A DNA stretch of 64,000 nt, from assembly GCA_023382385.1 (NCBI GenBank), contig JAHDVH010000003.1, forward strand, positions 214,806 through 278,805, written 5' to 3'. Positions 9,068-17,290 of this stretch are shown one piece after another. Source of the stretch: a bacterium. GTDB taxonomy: Bacteria > Electryoneota > RPQS01. Position 1 is the stretch's first letter, and each line of letters opens with the position of its first letter. Under the pieces are notes generated by a model that was not told the DNA's origin, did not search any database, and worked only from the letters and a program-made list of their open reading frames with translations. Made by a program: the position numbers and the translations under genes.

Positions 9068-10438
9068 ATGAACAATCCAAGAGTTTGCTGCGTCTTCTTC
9101 GCGCTGCTGCTTTTCCTCGCCTCGGCCGACGCGCAACCCATTCAAGTTGGGTTTGGATATTGCGCTGAAGCAGAGCCGATCGGTTGCGGCTGCAGTTTGC
9201 CGACACGAGTACCCATTGCAGATGGCGAGAACTCGTGGTGTATCTTCTGGGATCGCAATGGAAATGGTCCGGACGAGTTGGACGAATTGCTGGCAGAAGG
9301 AGTTGGCTATGGCCAGGCTAACTACAGTTGCAAGCCGTTTAATGGCGTGGAGTATTGCGGCTCTGAAGGCAGTTTCTTTGCCGATCAGTACTTGATCATC
9401 GGGATTCCACCCGTGCCGCCCGATTCTTCAAGTTACTTCATCAAAGTGACAGGCGAGAGTTGCTGCTGGGTGTCCGATACCTTTGTCGTTGAAGTGGGTT
9501 TTCAGGAAATCTATCTCGCCGATGATGACTGGACTTGTGAAGACATCGCGTGTCCATTTGGTGAAGCACCTAATCCAGTACAGAGCATTTCCGCCACGAT
9601 GGATGCATACTGTCTGCAAGTTGATTTCACTTGGGAACACGATGGTCAAAACGTGACCGGCTTCAATCTATACACGAGAACTGATCCGGGTCAGCCTTGG
9701 CTCTTTCTCCGTCCGTTCTCTGGGACGGAGCGTTCTGGCGGAATCCCCGCATGCGTGGACGGACCGATTCAGATTGGATTACGGGCAGTGAACGGTGCAC
9801 AGATGTCGGACATTGTCTTTACGACAGGGACGACGTACCTGCGTCATTTCCCGGATCAGGGCGCCGTTCAATGGGTCGGTGGAAACGACTACAGACTTAA
9901 CCTGGTGAGACCACCCGCAGGTGGCAGTTGTGCTGCGTTCTTGTGGTTCGACTTCTATTCCGGGGGGAGTTTCGTGGAGCGGGTTCTGTCGGTAACCAAC
10001 TTTGAGCGCGTATTAGAGATGACGTTCGACGTCACGCTTCCGACACCGCCCAACGCAGACTGCTACATTGTCATGCTTGACAGCTTCCCGGATCCTCTGA
10101 ATCCCATGTACGGTTGCGGTTTGACGGATACAGCATTCTTTACAGTGGATGCAGGCGATGCGCCTAGTCTTGTCCGCGAGTTCAACTTGCATCAGAACTA
10201 TCCCAACCCTTTCAATCCAGTCACTACTATCGCTTTCATTCTTCCATCAACCGGCTACGCGGAGCTTGCAGTATTCAATTTACAGGGTCAACGTGTCGCA
10301 ACGCTTCTGTCGGGGGTCGCGACCGCTGGTGAGCACAGAGTCGAGTGGTCGGCGAGCGATATCGCTTCTGGAGTGTACATATACCGTCTGCAAACGGATA
10401 CCCACTTGTCGACTCGCAAAATGGTGTTGATGAAGTGA
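9068..10438 (+). CDS. Secreted cysteine-rich protein with C-terminal sorting domain
   Basis: 456 residues. It has a signal peptide ending near ASADAQ, a Cys-rich N-terminal half (about a dozen cysteines, including YCAEAEPIGCGC, suggesting disulphides), a fibronectin-III-like middle (VDFTWEHDGQNVTGFNLYTR), and a sorting domain (LHQNYPNPFNPVTTIAF ... VYIYRLQTDTHLSTRKMVLMK). The N-terminal half matches no family I recognise. The tail is the type IX-like signal also seen at 3478 and 33794, so surface delivery is likely. The ATG is preceded by GGGAGG. It is a single gene with a terminator just downstream. Confidence 0.8.
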   Translation: MNNPRVCCVFFALLLFLASADAQPIQVGFGYCAEAEPIGCGCSLPTRVPIADGENSWCIFWDRNGNGPDELDELLAEGVGYGQANYSCKPFNGVEYCGSEGSFFADQYLIIGIPPVPPDSSSYFIKVTGESCCWVSDTFVVEVGFQEIYLADDDWTCEDIACPFGEAPNPVQSISATMDAYCLQVDFTWEHDGQNVTGFNLYTRTDPGQPWLFLRPFSGTERSGGIPACVDGPIQIGLRAVNGAQMSDIVFTTGTTYLRHFPDQGAVQWVGGNDYRLNLVRPPAGGSCAAFLWFDFYSGGSFVERVLSVTNFERVLEMTFDVTLPTPPNADCYIVMLDSFPDPLNPMYGCGLTDTAFFTVDAGDAPSLVREFNLHQNYPNPFNPVTTIAFILPSTGYAELAVFNLQGQRVATLLSGVATAGEHRVEWSASDIASGVYIYRLQTDTHLSTRKMVLMK

Positions 10439-10456
10439 CGGGAAGTCATTTCAACG

Positions 10457-10486
10457 AACAGCCCGGCGAATTCTCGTCGGGCTGTT
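10457..10486 (+). terminator. Terminator between convergent genes
   Basis: AACAGCCCG pairs with CGGGCTGTT. Pairing continues inward through a G-T pair and three more pairs to a four-base loop ATTC, giving about 13 bp. TGTTTTGG follows on the plus strand. It probably serves the plus-strand gene mainly and may also stop the minus-strand operon ending at 10508. Confidence 0.8.
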
Positions 10487-10507
10487 TGTTTTGGCTTTCA
10501 TCTTCAG

Positions 10508-11218
10508 CTAAGGCGATTTCACTCGCTTCAGAGTTCCTTGAACTCTAAACTCCGCATTGTACGGTGTGTAGTCCAAAACGATGTCGTAGGCCGGGCCTTC
10601 GTCAAAAGTAAGATACAACACTGTCGCTTCATCAGCAGCGGCATACTTTCCGCGTACGGGCGGCACGAAATTGCTTGTCCAGCGACACGTGCTGCTCACT
10701 CGGACATCGTCCAACCAGCCGTCAAAGCCGCGCGGCTTGTCATCATCCCCAATCCCGTTGCCTATCCAAACTGGCTTGCGCGTAACTGTGAGCGGCACAT
10801 CAATCACGGTCGCGGAGAACAGATTGCCATCCACGAAGAACCGCAAGGACTTTCCATCATATGTCACAGCAACGTGCTGCCACTTCCAATATGTGACTGC
10901 GCCCTTCTCAGAGAGCTGCCAGCCTGCGTCGCGACTCGGTCGAAAGCCAATGCGGGCATCGTCGGAAAGGTAGAATGTCAAACCACTCTTCTCCTGATCA
11001 AGGATTCGTCCTCGCCCTCCACCACCCTGAGTCCTCGGACGCACCCAAGCCTCAAAGGTGTACTCACGGGCGCCCTTGATCGACTGCAAACCATCGATGT
11101 GTTCAATCTTGCCTCCGGCGGTCTTGCCGTCCAGATCCAGACAGTAATTCCACGACCGTGGTTGCGAGAAGAGCAAGGCAGTCGACGAGATCAGGATGAA
11201 CAGAACCCGAAGAATCAC
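10508..11218 (-). CDS. Secreted LamG-like (concanavalin fold) domain protein
   Basis: 236 residues with a signal peptide (LRVLFILISSTALLFSQP) and one LamG-like jellyroll domain. Typical strands are YTFEAWVRP, KSGLTFYL, WQHVAVTYDGKSLRFFVDG and FDGWLDDVRV. Such domains bind carbohydrates or proteins; the ligand cannot be told. It starts with GTG, and GTGA overlaps the TGA of the DUF6305-like gene by four bases, which fixes the start and makes it the last gene of a seven-gene operon. Its link to the poly-gamma-glutamate-type genes upstream is positional only. Confidence 0.8.
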   Translation of the reverse strand: MILRVLFILISSTALLFSQPRSWNYCLDLDGKTAGGKIEHIDGLQSIKGAREYTFEAWVRPRTQGGGGRGRILDQEKSGLTFYLSDDARIGFRPSRDAGWQLSEKGAVTYWKWQHVAVTYDGKSLRFFVDGNLFSATVIDVPLTVTRKPVWIGNGIGDDDKPRGFDGWLDDVRVSSTCRWTSNFVPPVRGKYAAADEATVLYLTFDEGPAYDIVLDYTPYNAEFRVQGTLKRVKSP

Positions 11219-11766
11219 TCTTTCGCCTTCTCCTCAACTGAATACTTTGTTCTCAGCAACGGTCCCAAATCGGTAATCTTTTCAACCACCGAATAGTTGA
11301 TTTTTCGCTCGTCGGCTATCGACTTAAAGAACCCGTCATCGTCTCCCCCGGACACTACAATCAGCTCGTTGGCAAGGCCCGCGCCCAAGCGATTGAACTC
11401 GTCAGAGAGAGCGCCTCGGCGGTTCTTTCCGCCGACATGGACTGCCAATACCGGTATGCCTTGCTTCGCGGCGCTTGACAGAAGTTCTGTAACACGGGAT
11501 GATTCTTGCTCGGAACTTACCTTGGCAGCGCCGAGTCCCTTACTTGAACCTCCCAGCACGACAATGACCGACTTGTTTCCTTCAAGATGGGTGGTATTCG
11601 CCAGTGGCTCATATGTAAATGGAATATTCTCGCGAGTCAAGAGCGTCTTGAGCATCTGTGCGTCAGCGCTTTGTCCCGCAGAGGTCAACAACACAGGTGC
11701 CGCCAAGTCTGCGGCCAGCGCCCTGATTGTGAACAGCACAAGGGTGAGTATTGAACTTCGAAGCAT
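11215..11766 (-). CDS. DUF6305-like exported protein
   Basis: 183 residues from the ATG at 11766, which is preceded by GAGAGG and followed by a signal peptide (LRSSILTLVLFTIRALA). The body reads APVLLTSAGQSADAQMLKTLL, later VVLGGSSKGLGAAK, GIPVLAVHVGGKNRRGALSDEF and ELIVVSGGDDDGFF. These blocks match my recollection of the DUF6305 family. The motifs suggest an alpha/beta fold with a substrate-binding glycine loop. No enzymatic role is known to me. The frame extends further upstream into the deacylase gene, but that extension is unlikely. It sits between the deacylase-like gene (14-base gap) and the LamG gene (4-base overlap). Confidence 0.7.
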   Translation of the reverse strand: MLRSSILTLVLFTIRALAADLAAPVLLTSAGQSADAQMLKTLLTRENIPFTYEPLANTTHLEGNKSVIVVLGGSSKGLGAAKVSSEQESSRVTELLSSAAKQGIPVLAVHVGGKNRRGALSDEFNRLGAGLANELIVVSGGDDDGFFKSIADERKINYSVVEKITDLGPLLRTKYSVEEKAKE

Positions 11767-11780
11767 AATGTCCTCTCTTC

Positions 11781-12908
11781 CTATTCTTTTCCGGCTGAGG
11801 AGAAATAGTGTCCCAAGCCGTTTTCTTGAATGTCTGAACAATCCGGAATGCCGACTGCAATAACAGCGCGATCGGGATGCAGTTCGTTGAAACTCTTGTT
11901 CAACATTTTGAATCCGGCGATGTGTCGGCCGACGCGCACGCCTAACGAAATTCCGTCGGGCCCATAAGGAACTCGCGTCAGATTAATCTCCGCTGCTTGA
12001 ACGTACATCGGGTCTTTCCCCGTAAGTATCAAATTTGCGTCTGTCTTCCCGCGCAATCGACCTTGAATTGCATTGGCCGACTCCATGAGCGTCGCAAGGC
12101 ATGGTGTATGATCACCAAGCTCCCGGTGCGAAAGGCCGCGAAAGTTGGCCGGAGATGGTTCAAGCGAGAAGTCCAGCCCTTCAAGCTGCAATTCGAGAAC
12201 CGCGATCGAAGCGCAATCCATCGCCCTTTCGTGCGCCACGATCGCATTGACCACAGGATACTCAAGCGACGCCTCGTGCATGTCAATCACCAAATCCACC
12301 CGCTCGCTGCGCACCAATTCTGCAATGGCATGTCCGATTCGCTGTGTGAAATTTCCGTCCGATCGACCCGGATAGCTACGATTGAGATTTCGACTGTCCA
12401 TCCCCGAAAGCAGTTGTCCTGAGGGATAGTGCACAAATACTTCGGGATCAGGCCATTGATCAAGCGGATTTGTATAGCGGCTGCCCATTCTGAAACTGCG
12501 TGACCCTGTAGGAGTCTCGATTGCAAATGTCGCCGGAAACGCTTCGCCTGGTGTCGTGTGCGTGAGCGCGGAGTGGTTGGCACGCGGAACAACCAGAATT
12601 CGCCCTTGCTCCATCGTCAGATTTTCTATCAGTAGATATGCGGCGAGGTAGCTTGCCGGTTCGTCGCAATGTGTTCCCCCCAAAACAAGTAGCGTCCCGC
12701 CACTAAGAGTGTCCCCAAACTCCATGACTTCGGTGTCTCCGCGCGTTCCCAGAAGCGGCGGATAGTAATCGGACAGTTTCTTGATGGCAGTAAGCGAGCG
12801 CGTTGGGAACAACGTTTCATCAGAATGCGCCTGCCGAAACTCGAATCCCGTCACGACACAGAGCGCAGTCGTGAGAATCAGTAGAACAAAAGCACGGGCC
12901 AACTTCAT
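11781..12908 (-). CDS. Succinylglutamate desuccinylase/aspartoacylase-like zinc hydrolase (exported)
   Basis: 375 residues with an N-terminal signal or anchor (ARAFVLLILTTALCVVTG). The zinc-ligand pattern of the M14-related deacylase family is present: GGTHCDEPAS supplies His and Glu, and the later IDMHEAS supplies the second His and a nearby Glu. SRNLNRSYPG resembles the Asn-Arg substrate motif of aspartoacylases. It probably removes acyl or amino-acid groups from small amide substrates outside the cytoplasm. Its ATG overlaps the stop of the 49-residue gene (ATGA). The neighbourhood (gamma-glutamyltransferase, poly-gamma-glutamate system protein, permease) suggests a gamma-glutamyl or N-acyl amino acid substrate, which is inference. 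Confidence 0.8.
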   Translation of the reverse strand: MKLARAFVLLILTTALCVVTGFEFRQAHSDETLFPTRSLTAIKKLSDYYPPLLGTRGDTEVMEFGDTLSGGTLLVLGGTHCDEPASYLAAYLLIENLTMEQGRILVVPRANHSALTHTTPGEAFPATFAIETPTGSRSFRMGSRYTNPLDQWPDPEVFVHYPSGQLLSGMDSRNLNRSYPGRSDGNFTQRIGHAIAELVRSERVDLVIDMHEASLEYPVVNAIVAHERAMDCASIAVLELQLEGLDFSLEPSPANFRGLSHRELGDHTPCLATLMESANAIQGRLRGKTDANLILTGKDPMYVQAAEINLTRVPYGPDGISLGVRVGRHIAGFKMLNKSFNELHPDRAVIAVGIPDCSDIQENGLGHYFSSAGKE

Positions 12909-13054
12909 TTGAACAGGAACACGCGCATGATAATCGGAATCAGAACCACCGTTGCGGACAACTGACGCCGCCAGTCTGATTCTCGAAACAATTCACGGAG
13001 AGTCAAGATTCCGACACTCAGTGCAATCAGCCAGTATATCCAAAAGAGGATCAT
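12905..13054 (-). CDS. 49-residue two-segment membrane protein
   Basis: A tiny ORF fixed by its neighbours: its ATG shares one base with the stop of the permease gene (TGATG), and its stop overlaps the next start (ATGA). The sequence has two hydrophobic segments, about residues 2-19 (ILFWIYWLIALSVGILTL) and 32-48 (SATVVLIPIIMRVFLF), joined by a charged loop (RELFRESDWRR). The frame is open further upstream, but that part lies inside the permease gene. It may be a reduced partner of the DctM-like permease in place of the usual four-helix small TRAP subunit; this is inference. No family recognised. Confidence 0.6.
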   Translation of the reverse strand: MILFWIYWLIALSVGILTLRELFRESDWRRQLSATVVLIPIIMRVFLFK

Positions 13055-14331
13055 CACGCCAGCCCAAACAATTTTGCAAAGTCGTTTGCGAAGTAGATCA
13101 TCAGAAGCGTTACCGCGATTGAAAGAGCGATTGGCCAGACACAAAATTTCAGAATTCTGACAGTGCTGTTTTCGCCCACGACCGGTCCCGCAAGCAGAAT
13201 AGCCAGGCGCGTCGGAGGCATGTAGTCGCCAACCGATGCAAGCATGGAAAGTGCCGCAGCGACGAGAATATTGCTGCGATCAAGCAATGACAGCAGAATC
13301 GGCACACCCAAAACGACGCTTGCACCGTATGCGGAAACTCCTCCAAACAACGGAACGAGTACGGCCATGCCAAGGTAAAGCTGCCAGTCAGGCAAGGACA
13401 GCAGGTTTATCACGATCCACCCGCGCGCGCCGCTTAAGGTCAGAACTTCAATAAATGCACCGATTCCTGCCAGAAGCGCAAGAATCGACAGAGATTCGCG
13501 AGTAGCCCAGGTCGCACTATCCTTGATCGAGACTCGATCACCTGTGAAGAGCCCGACGACTGCGCTGAGAATGAATATCAAGGGTATCCCGACATAGGGA
13601 ACAACTCCCGGAACAAACTTCTCTCCCAGCATCAGACCTGCCAGAACCACAAGCGGCAGATAGAGCTTCAATCCGTATTCGCCGAAGCGAGATTGTGGAA
13701 GAAGTGTTAAGGCAGTCTGGGGATCAAAAGACTTGAAGTATCCGCCCATCAACAAAAATGCCGACAGCAGGGCAAGCGGGATAGTCGCAAGCAGCAGTGG
13801 CAGATCAAATCCAATGTACGGCATGTCCACGCCGCCACAAATCAGCATCGCGCAGATGTTCACGGGCGGTGCAACCATACCGAAGAAAGCGCCGGTCGCG
13901 ATGAAAGCTCCGGCCACTGCAGGCGGTGCGCCCGTGCTCAAAAGCAACGGCGCAATCATCGCACCCGTCGTCAGAACGCAGGGTGCGGTTAGACCTGTGA
14001 ACATACCGGGAAACATCACAAGCAACATCAGCAATGAGATCAGCAGAACCTTGTGGCGGCCGAAGTTCTGCACAACCCAGACGTTCAGTGTACCGAGAGC
14101 ACCCGAACGCTCAAAGACTGCCATGAAGAACAGCGATGAGATTACAATGAGCATTGGATCCAAATAGAGCATGGATCCTTCAACCAGATATCTTAGTCCC
14201 AATCCATTGCCCGAAGCCAAGCTTCCACTTGCCGCCGACAACAAAAGAGCAACACCCGTAGGTATCCTCAACAGAAAGATCGCGCCGCATAGAGCGGCAA
14301 TCATGACGCCAAGGACAGCTCCTTCGCTCAC
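13054..14331 (-). CDS. TRAP-type transporter large permease (DctM-like)
   Basis: 425 residues, almost wholly hydrophobic, about 11-12 membrane segments, the usual length of DctM subunits. Typical blocks include LRIPTGVALLLSAASG near the start, GMFTGLTAPCVLTTGAMIAPLL, ATGAFFGMVAPPVNICAML and the C-terminal LASVGDYMPPTRLAILLAG. It belongs to the DctM/ion-transporter superfamily that imports organic acids with sodium or protons. Neither a normal small subunit (DctQ) nor a binding protein (DctP) gene is adjacent. The GTG start overlaps the TGA of the upstream gene (GTGA). The substrate is unknown; context suggests a glutamate-containing or N-acyl compound. Confidence 0.8.
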   Translation of the reverse strand: MSEGAVLGVMIAALCGAIFLLRIPTGVALLLSAASGSLASGNGLGLRYLVEGSMLYLDPMLIVISSLFFMAVFERSGALGTLNVWVVQNFGRHKVLLISLLMLLVMFPGMFTGLTAPCVLTTGAMIAPLLLSTGAPPAVAGAFIATGAFFGMVAPPVNICAMLICGGVDMPYIGFDLPLLLATIPLALLSAFLLMGGYFKSFDPQTALTLLPQSRFGEYGLKLYLPLVVLAGLMLGEKFVPGVVPYVGIPLIFILSAVVGLFTGDRVSIKDSATWATRESLSILALLAGIGAFIEVLTLSGARGWIVINLLSLPDWQLYLGMAVLVPLFGGVSAYGASVVLGVPILLSLLDRSNILVAAALSMLASVGDYMPPTRLAILLAGPVVGENSTVRILKFCVWPIALSIAVTLLMIYFANDFAKLFGLA

Positions 14332-15308
14332 CTCTTCTCCAAGAAGTACACCGGCGAAGTACCAAGTCTGGGCAATGGAGACGGATCCACCGGAATTCCC
14401 GCATGCTGAGCAAGCTCTTCAACCTGCAGAAGATTCAAAACCGGCACTCCGGCAGCAAGGAAGTCAAACACCAATCCTCCAGTGGAGGTTGACACGGAAT
14501 TCTCCCAGTTCTTGCTATCAGGGCGAATGTAGCCCCCCGGAAGCTCCCGACCTTCAGGTCCTGTGCCGAGCATCAAATGGTTTCCGCCAACGTTGATCAG
14601 GAGTGAGTAGCTTTGCGGATTCCCGACGGCAGCCTGCCGCTCTTCGTATTGCGCGCGACGGTTGCCCGCATCGAGTAGTCTGTATCCGAGTCGCGCGCAC
14701 CTCTTTCTTAGAAAGTCAAGCGTTTCCGCGGTCAATCCGCCCCCAACATCGCCCGTCCCGCCCAGTGTCACAAGATCGCTGCGTTTGTTCAACAGGCCTT
14801 CTCTGACAAGCACGTCCTCCATATCAATCCAGGTCATATCGAGCTGATTGGCGCCATAACTTGACGCCCCGAGGCTTGCTATACGGAGCGACGGTACGCC
14901 AAGAGTCTCAAGTGCGCAAATCAAGTTCAGATTTAGTCCCGGCAGAGAACCGGTCATCGTGACCAGGACTGAATCTTTCTTTGAAAGACCGTGCTCTTGC
15001 AGCAAACGAGTCAAATAGGCTGCAAAGTCAGGATTCGTAGCCGTACGTTTGGCCGCAAGATAGCCCGGTGTCGTAGTCAAAGGTGTAAACTCTTCACCTA
15101 CCAGACCAGTCCGATTGATGTCATTCTTCGAGTTGACTATTCCCAATCGATGTTTGGTCAGGTAGATCTCTCGAGAGGCGCGCTGCGCTTTCTGAGCAGC
15201 TTCGAGCATTAACTCGTACGAAGGGTGGCGCGATTGTGACTCTGCGTGAGCAACGGCACAAAGCAGCAGACAAATGAGGACCTTCTGGCCGCTAATCAAG
15301 TGACGCAT
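14328..15308 (-). CDS. Poly-gamma-glutamate system protein (PgsW-like)
   Basis: 326 residues from the ATG at 15308, with GAGGG six bases upstream and a signal peptide ending near AVAHAES. Characteristic blocks are VLVTMTGSLPGLNLNLICALE, SLRIASLGASSYGANQ, TWIDMEDVLVREGLL, TLGGTGDVGGGL, LLINVGGNHLMLG and GVPVLNLLQVEELAQHAGIPVDP. They match my recollection of the family labelled poly-gamma-glutamate system protein (TIGR04332), found beside PgsB/PgsC in other bacteria. Its biochemical role is not established. No PgsB or PgsC homologue is present in the window, so a synthetic role here is doubtful. The GTG at 15314 is a weaker start alternative. Confidence 0.75.
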   Translation of the reverse strand: MRHLISGQKVLICLLLCAVAHAESQSRHPSYELMLEAAQKAQRASREIYLTKHRLGIVNSKNDINRTGLVGEEFTPLTTTPGYLAAKRTATNPDFAAYLTRLLQEHGLSKKDSVLVTMTGSLPGLNLNLICALETLGVPSLRIASLGASSYGANQLDMTWIDMEDVLVREGLLNKRSDLVTLGGTGDVGGGLTAETLDFLRKRCARLGYRLLDAGNRRAQYEERQAAVGNPQSYSLLINVGGNHLMLGTGPEGRELPGGYIRPDSKNWENSVSTSTGGLVFDFLAAGVPVLNLLQVEELAQHAGIPVDPSPLPRLGTSPVYFLEKR

Positions 15309-15316
15309 TCGCACCC

Positions 15317-17071
15317 TCAGTAGCCGTCTGCCGCACCGTCACGACGAGGGTCAGAACTCCCTACCATTCGTACCTGCGAGTTCTTGGGAAAGTGAATGGC
15401 CTGCACTCCTCCGAAGTAGTTGCTGATCGGTGCATCCGGGTATAGCTTCCACCCTTTCAGTGCAAGGGCATCCAGCGTGGATTGAGGTAATCGAGGCTCA
15501 TAGACTAACGTCATTCCGGCCGGAAAGAAGCGCGGCAGGTCGAGAGCTTCGTTCAGCGGTAGATCGAATTCGAGTACAGCGAGTATAACCTGCACAAGTG
15601 CCGCAGGAATCCGCGCTCCGCCCGGGGTGCCGATCACCATCACGGGTTCGCCATCTCTTAGGATGATGGTTGGCGCCATGCTGGATACCGGGCGATGGTG
15701 CGGCGAAATCGAATTTGCACCGGTCGTATCTCGATCGAAGTCCGCCATATGATTATTGAGCAACAATCCTAATTCGGGAACCATGACGCCAGAACCGAAG
15801 AAATAGTTGATGGACTGGGTAAGCGATAACAAGTTTCCGTCTTTGTCGGCCACCACAAGGTGAGTCGTATTGCCTGGGCCAAATGCGCGGACGGAATCCA
15901 ACGGAAGTAGTTTAGACACCACCGTATCCATCGGCAGTGAATCCCGGACCTCCGAAAGGTAGGTCGGAGACAACAGAGTGTCTACAGGAATGCGTGAAAA
16001 CCCCGGGTCACCAAGCCAAGCAGCTGCGTCGGTGCGTGCTTTCCGAATCGCTGTGGCCACCGTATGAATATAATCCGGTGTCAATAAACCCTTTCCTTGA
16101 ATGTCATACGGTTCAAGCAGCTTCAGTGTTTCCAGCAGAATTAATCCTCCTCCTGCTGGCGGGGATGTCGTTACTATCTCATAGTCGCGATATCTAACGC
16201 GAAGCGGTTTCCGTTCTACTGGTGCATATCGATTTAGATCGGACTCAGACACAAACCCACCATGGGACTTGACGGCACTTGATACTTGAGCGGATACAGG
16301 AGGAAAGTAGAAACTCTCAAGGCGTGTATGTGACAGGAACTTGAGCAATGCGCTTAACTTCGGTTGAGTCACGCGAAATCCTGCAGGCGGCGGCAAGCCC
16401 TCATCAAGAAAGACACGTGCAAGATTTGAGTCTGAGGAAAGCGTCTCGAGATTGTCAAGAATGATGGAGCTTTGTTTCTCCGAAACCAAGTAACCAGAAT
16501 CGGCGACTGCTACTGCGTCCGCAAACAGCTCAGCCAGAGTCTTCGTGCCGAACCGGCGATGCAAGGTTTGCCATCCAGCAGGTGCACCCGGAACAAGAAC
16601 GGACGTCCCACCTGTGCGTTGCGCCAATCGCAACGTGTCAAGCGGATTGAAATAGACCGACCTGCTCATTCTTGCCGGCGCAGTCTCTCGATAATCCAAG
16701 AGGAAAGTTGAGTCGGCTGCCGCGTCATAGTATAAAGCGAAACCGCCGCCACCTAACCCACTTGCATGAGGCTCGGTAACATTGAGCATTGCCAACGCAG
16801 CCAGCGCGGCATCTACGGCATTTCCACCGGACTCCAGCACACGCTTACCAGCGGCAGCAGCAAGCGGATGTGCACAGACCACCATTCCATTGTTAAACGC
16901 TGATAAATCTGCGCGGACGAAATTCGTATCCAGCGGCGCAGGCAAAGGCTCGACAACTGCCGGGGGCTTTGTCGAGGCGCAACCTAAGACGAGCAGGACG
17001 CAAGTGGCACCAAGCAGCTGGAAAATTATTCTTTTCCAAGCATTTGTGGGGATAAAATGGAGACATGACAT
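15317..17071 (-). CDS. ggt: Gamma-glutamyltransferase, lipoprotein type
   Basis: 584 residues from the ATG at 17071; a TTG 24 bases upstream is also open. The signal peptide ends in a lipobox (LLVLGC, Cys about residue 31), so the enzyme is probably lipid-anchored in the periplasm or outer membrane. The Ntn-hydrolase precursor shows MVVCAHPLAAAAG, GGNAVDAALAALAMLNVTEPHASGLGGGG (as two joined blocks) and the self-cleavage site GNTTHLVVADKDGNLLSLTQ, where the first Thr (about 402) becomes the N-terminal nucleophile. GGSAR-like GTPGGARIPAALVQ is also present. It cleaves or transfers gamma-glutamyl bonds, as in glutathione or poly-gamma-glutamate. First gene of the seven-gene operon. Confidence 0.93.
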   Translation of the reverse strand: MSCLHFIPTNAWKRIIFQLLGATCVLLVLGCASTKPPAVVEPLPAPLDTNFVRADLSAFNNGMVVCAHPLAAAAGKRVLESGGNAVDAALAALAMLNVTEPHASGLGGGGFALYYDAAADSTFLLDYRETAPARMSRSVYFNPLDTLRLAQRTGGTSVLVPGAPAGWQTLHRRFGTKTLAELFADAVAVADSGYLVSEKQSSIILDNLETLSSDSNLARVFLDEGLPPPAGFRVTQPKLSALLKFLSHTRLESFYFPPVSAQVSSAVKSHGGFVSESDLNRYAPVERKPLRVRYRDYEIVTTSPPAGGGLILLETLKLLEPYDIQGKGLLTPDYIHTVATAIRKARTDAAAWLGDPGFSRIPVDTLLSPTYLSEVRDSLPMDTVVSKLLPLDSVRAFGPGNTTHLVVADKDGNLLSLTQSINYFFGSGVMVPELGLLLNNHMADFDRDTTGANSISPHHRPVSSMAPTIILRDGEPVMVIGTPGGARIPAALVQVILAVLEFDLPLNEALDLPRFFPAGMTLVYEPRLPQSTLDALALKGWKLYPDAPISNYFGGVQAIHFPKNSQVRMVGSSDPRRDGAADGY

Positions 17072-17204
17072 AGGCCTTAAATGAACAAAAATCAAATGCT
17101 AAAAGCAAGGAATTCTGTGTCTCTCGGAACGTGCTTCAAGTGGCAGCAAGCCTCCAGAAAATTCAGTGAAACATCGCGAAGTTAACAAAAACAATATCTT
17201 ACAT

Positions 17205-17229
17205 TTGAAACAATATTTGACTATTTCAA
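17205..17229. promoter_or_regulatory. Inverted repeat, candidate MarR operator
   Basis: TTGAAA (17205-17210) and TTTCAA (17224-17229) form an inverted repeat with a 13-base spacer. It overlaps the -35 box of the marR promoter. Position fits an autoregulatory operator; the arms are short. Confidence 0.35.
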
Positions 17230-17245
17230 GTTTCACGCTTACATT
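17217..17245 (+). promoter_or_regulatory. Sigma-70-type promoter of the marR-efflux operon
   Basis: TTGACT (17217-17222), a 17-base spacer and TACATT (17240-17245) place the transcription start near 17252, about 40 bases before the TTG start of marR. Confidence 0.6.
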
Positions 17246-17290
17246 GTCCGACCTTACATAAATCATTTGAACTCTGTTTGAGGGTTTGCT

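Noticed and set aside
10538..11296. 252-codon plus-strand ORF opposite the LamG gene
   Set aside because: Antisense shadow; the minus-strand frame has a signal peptide and LamG motifs.
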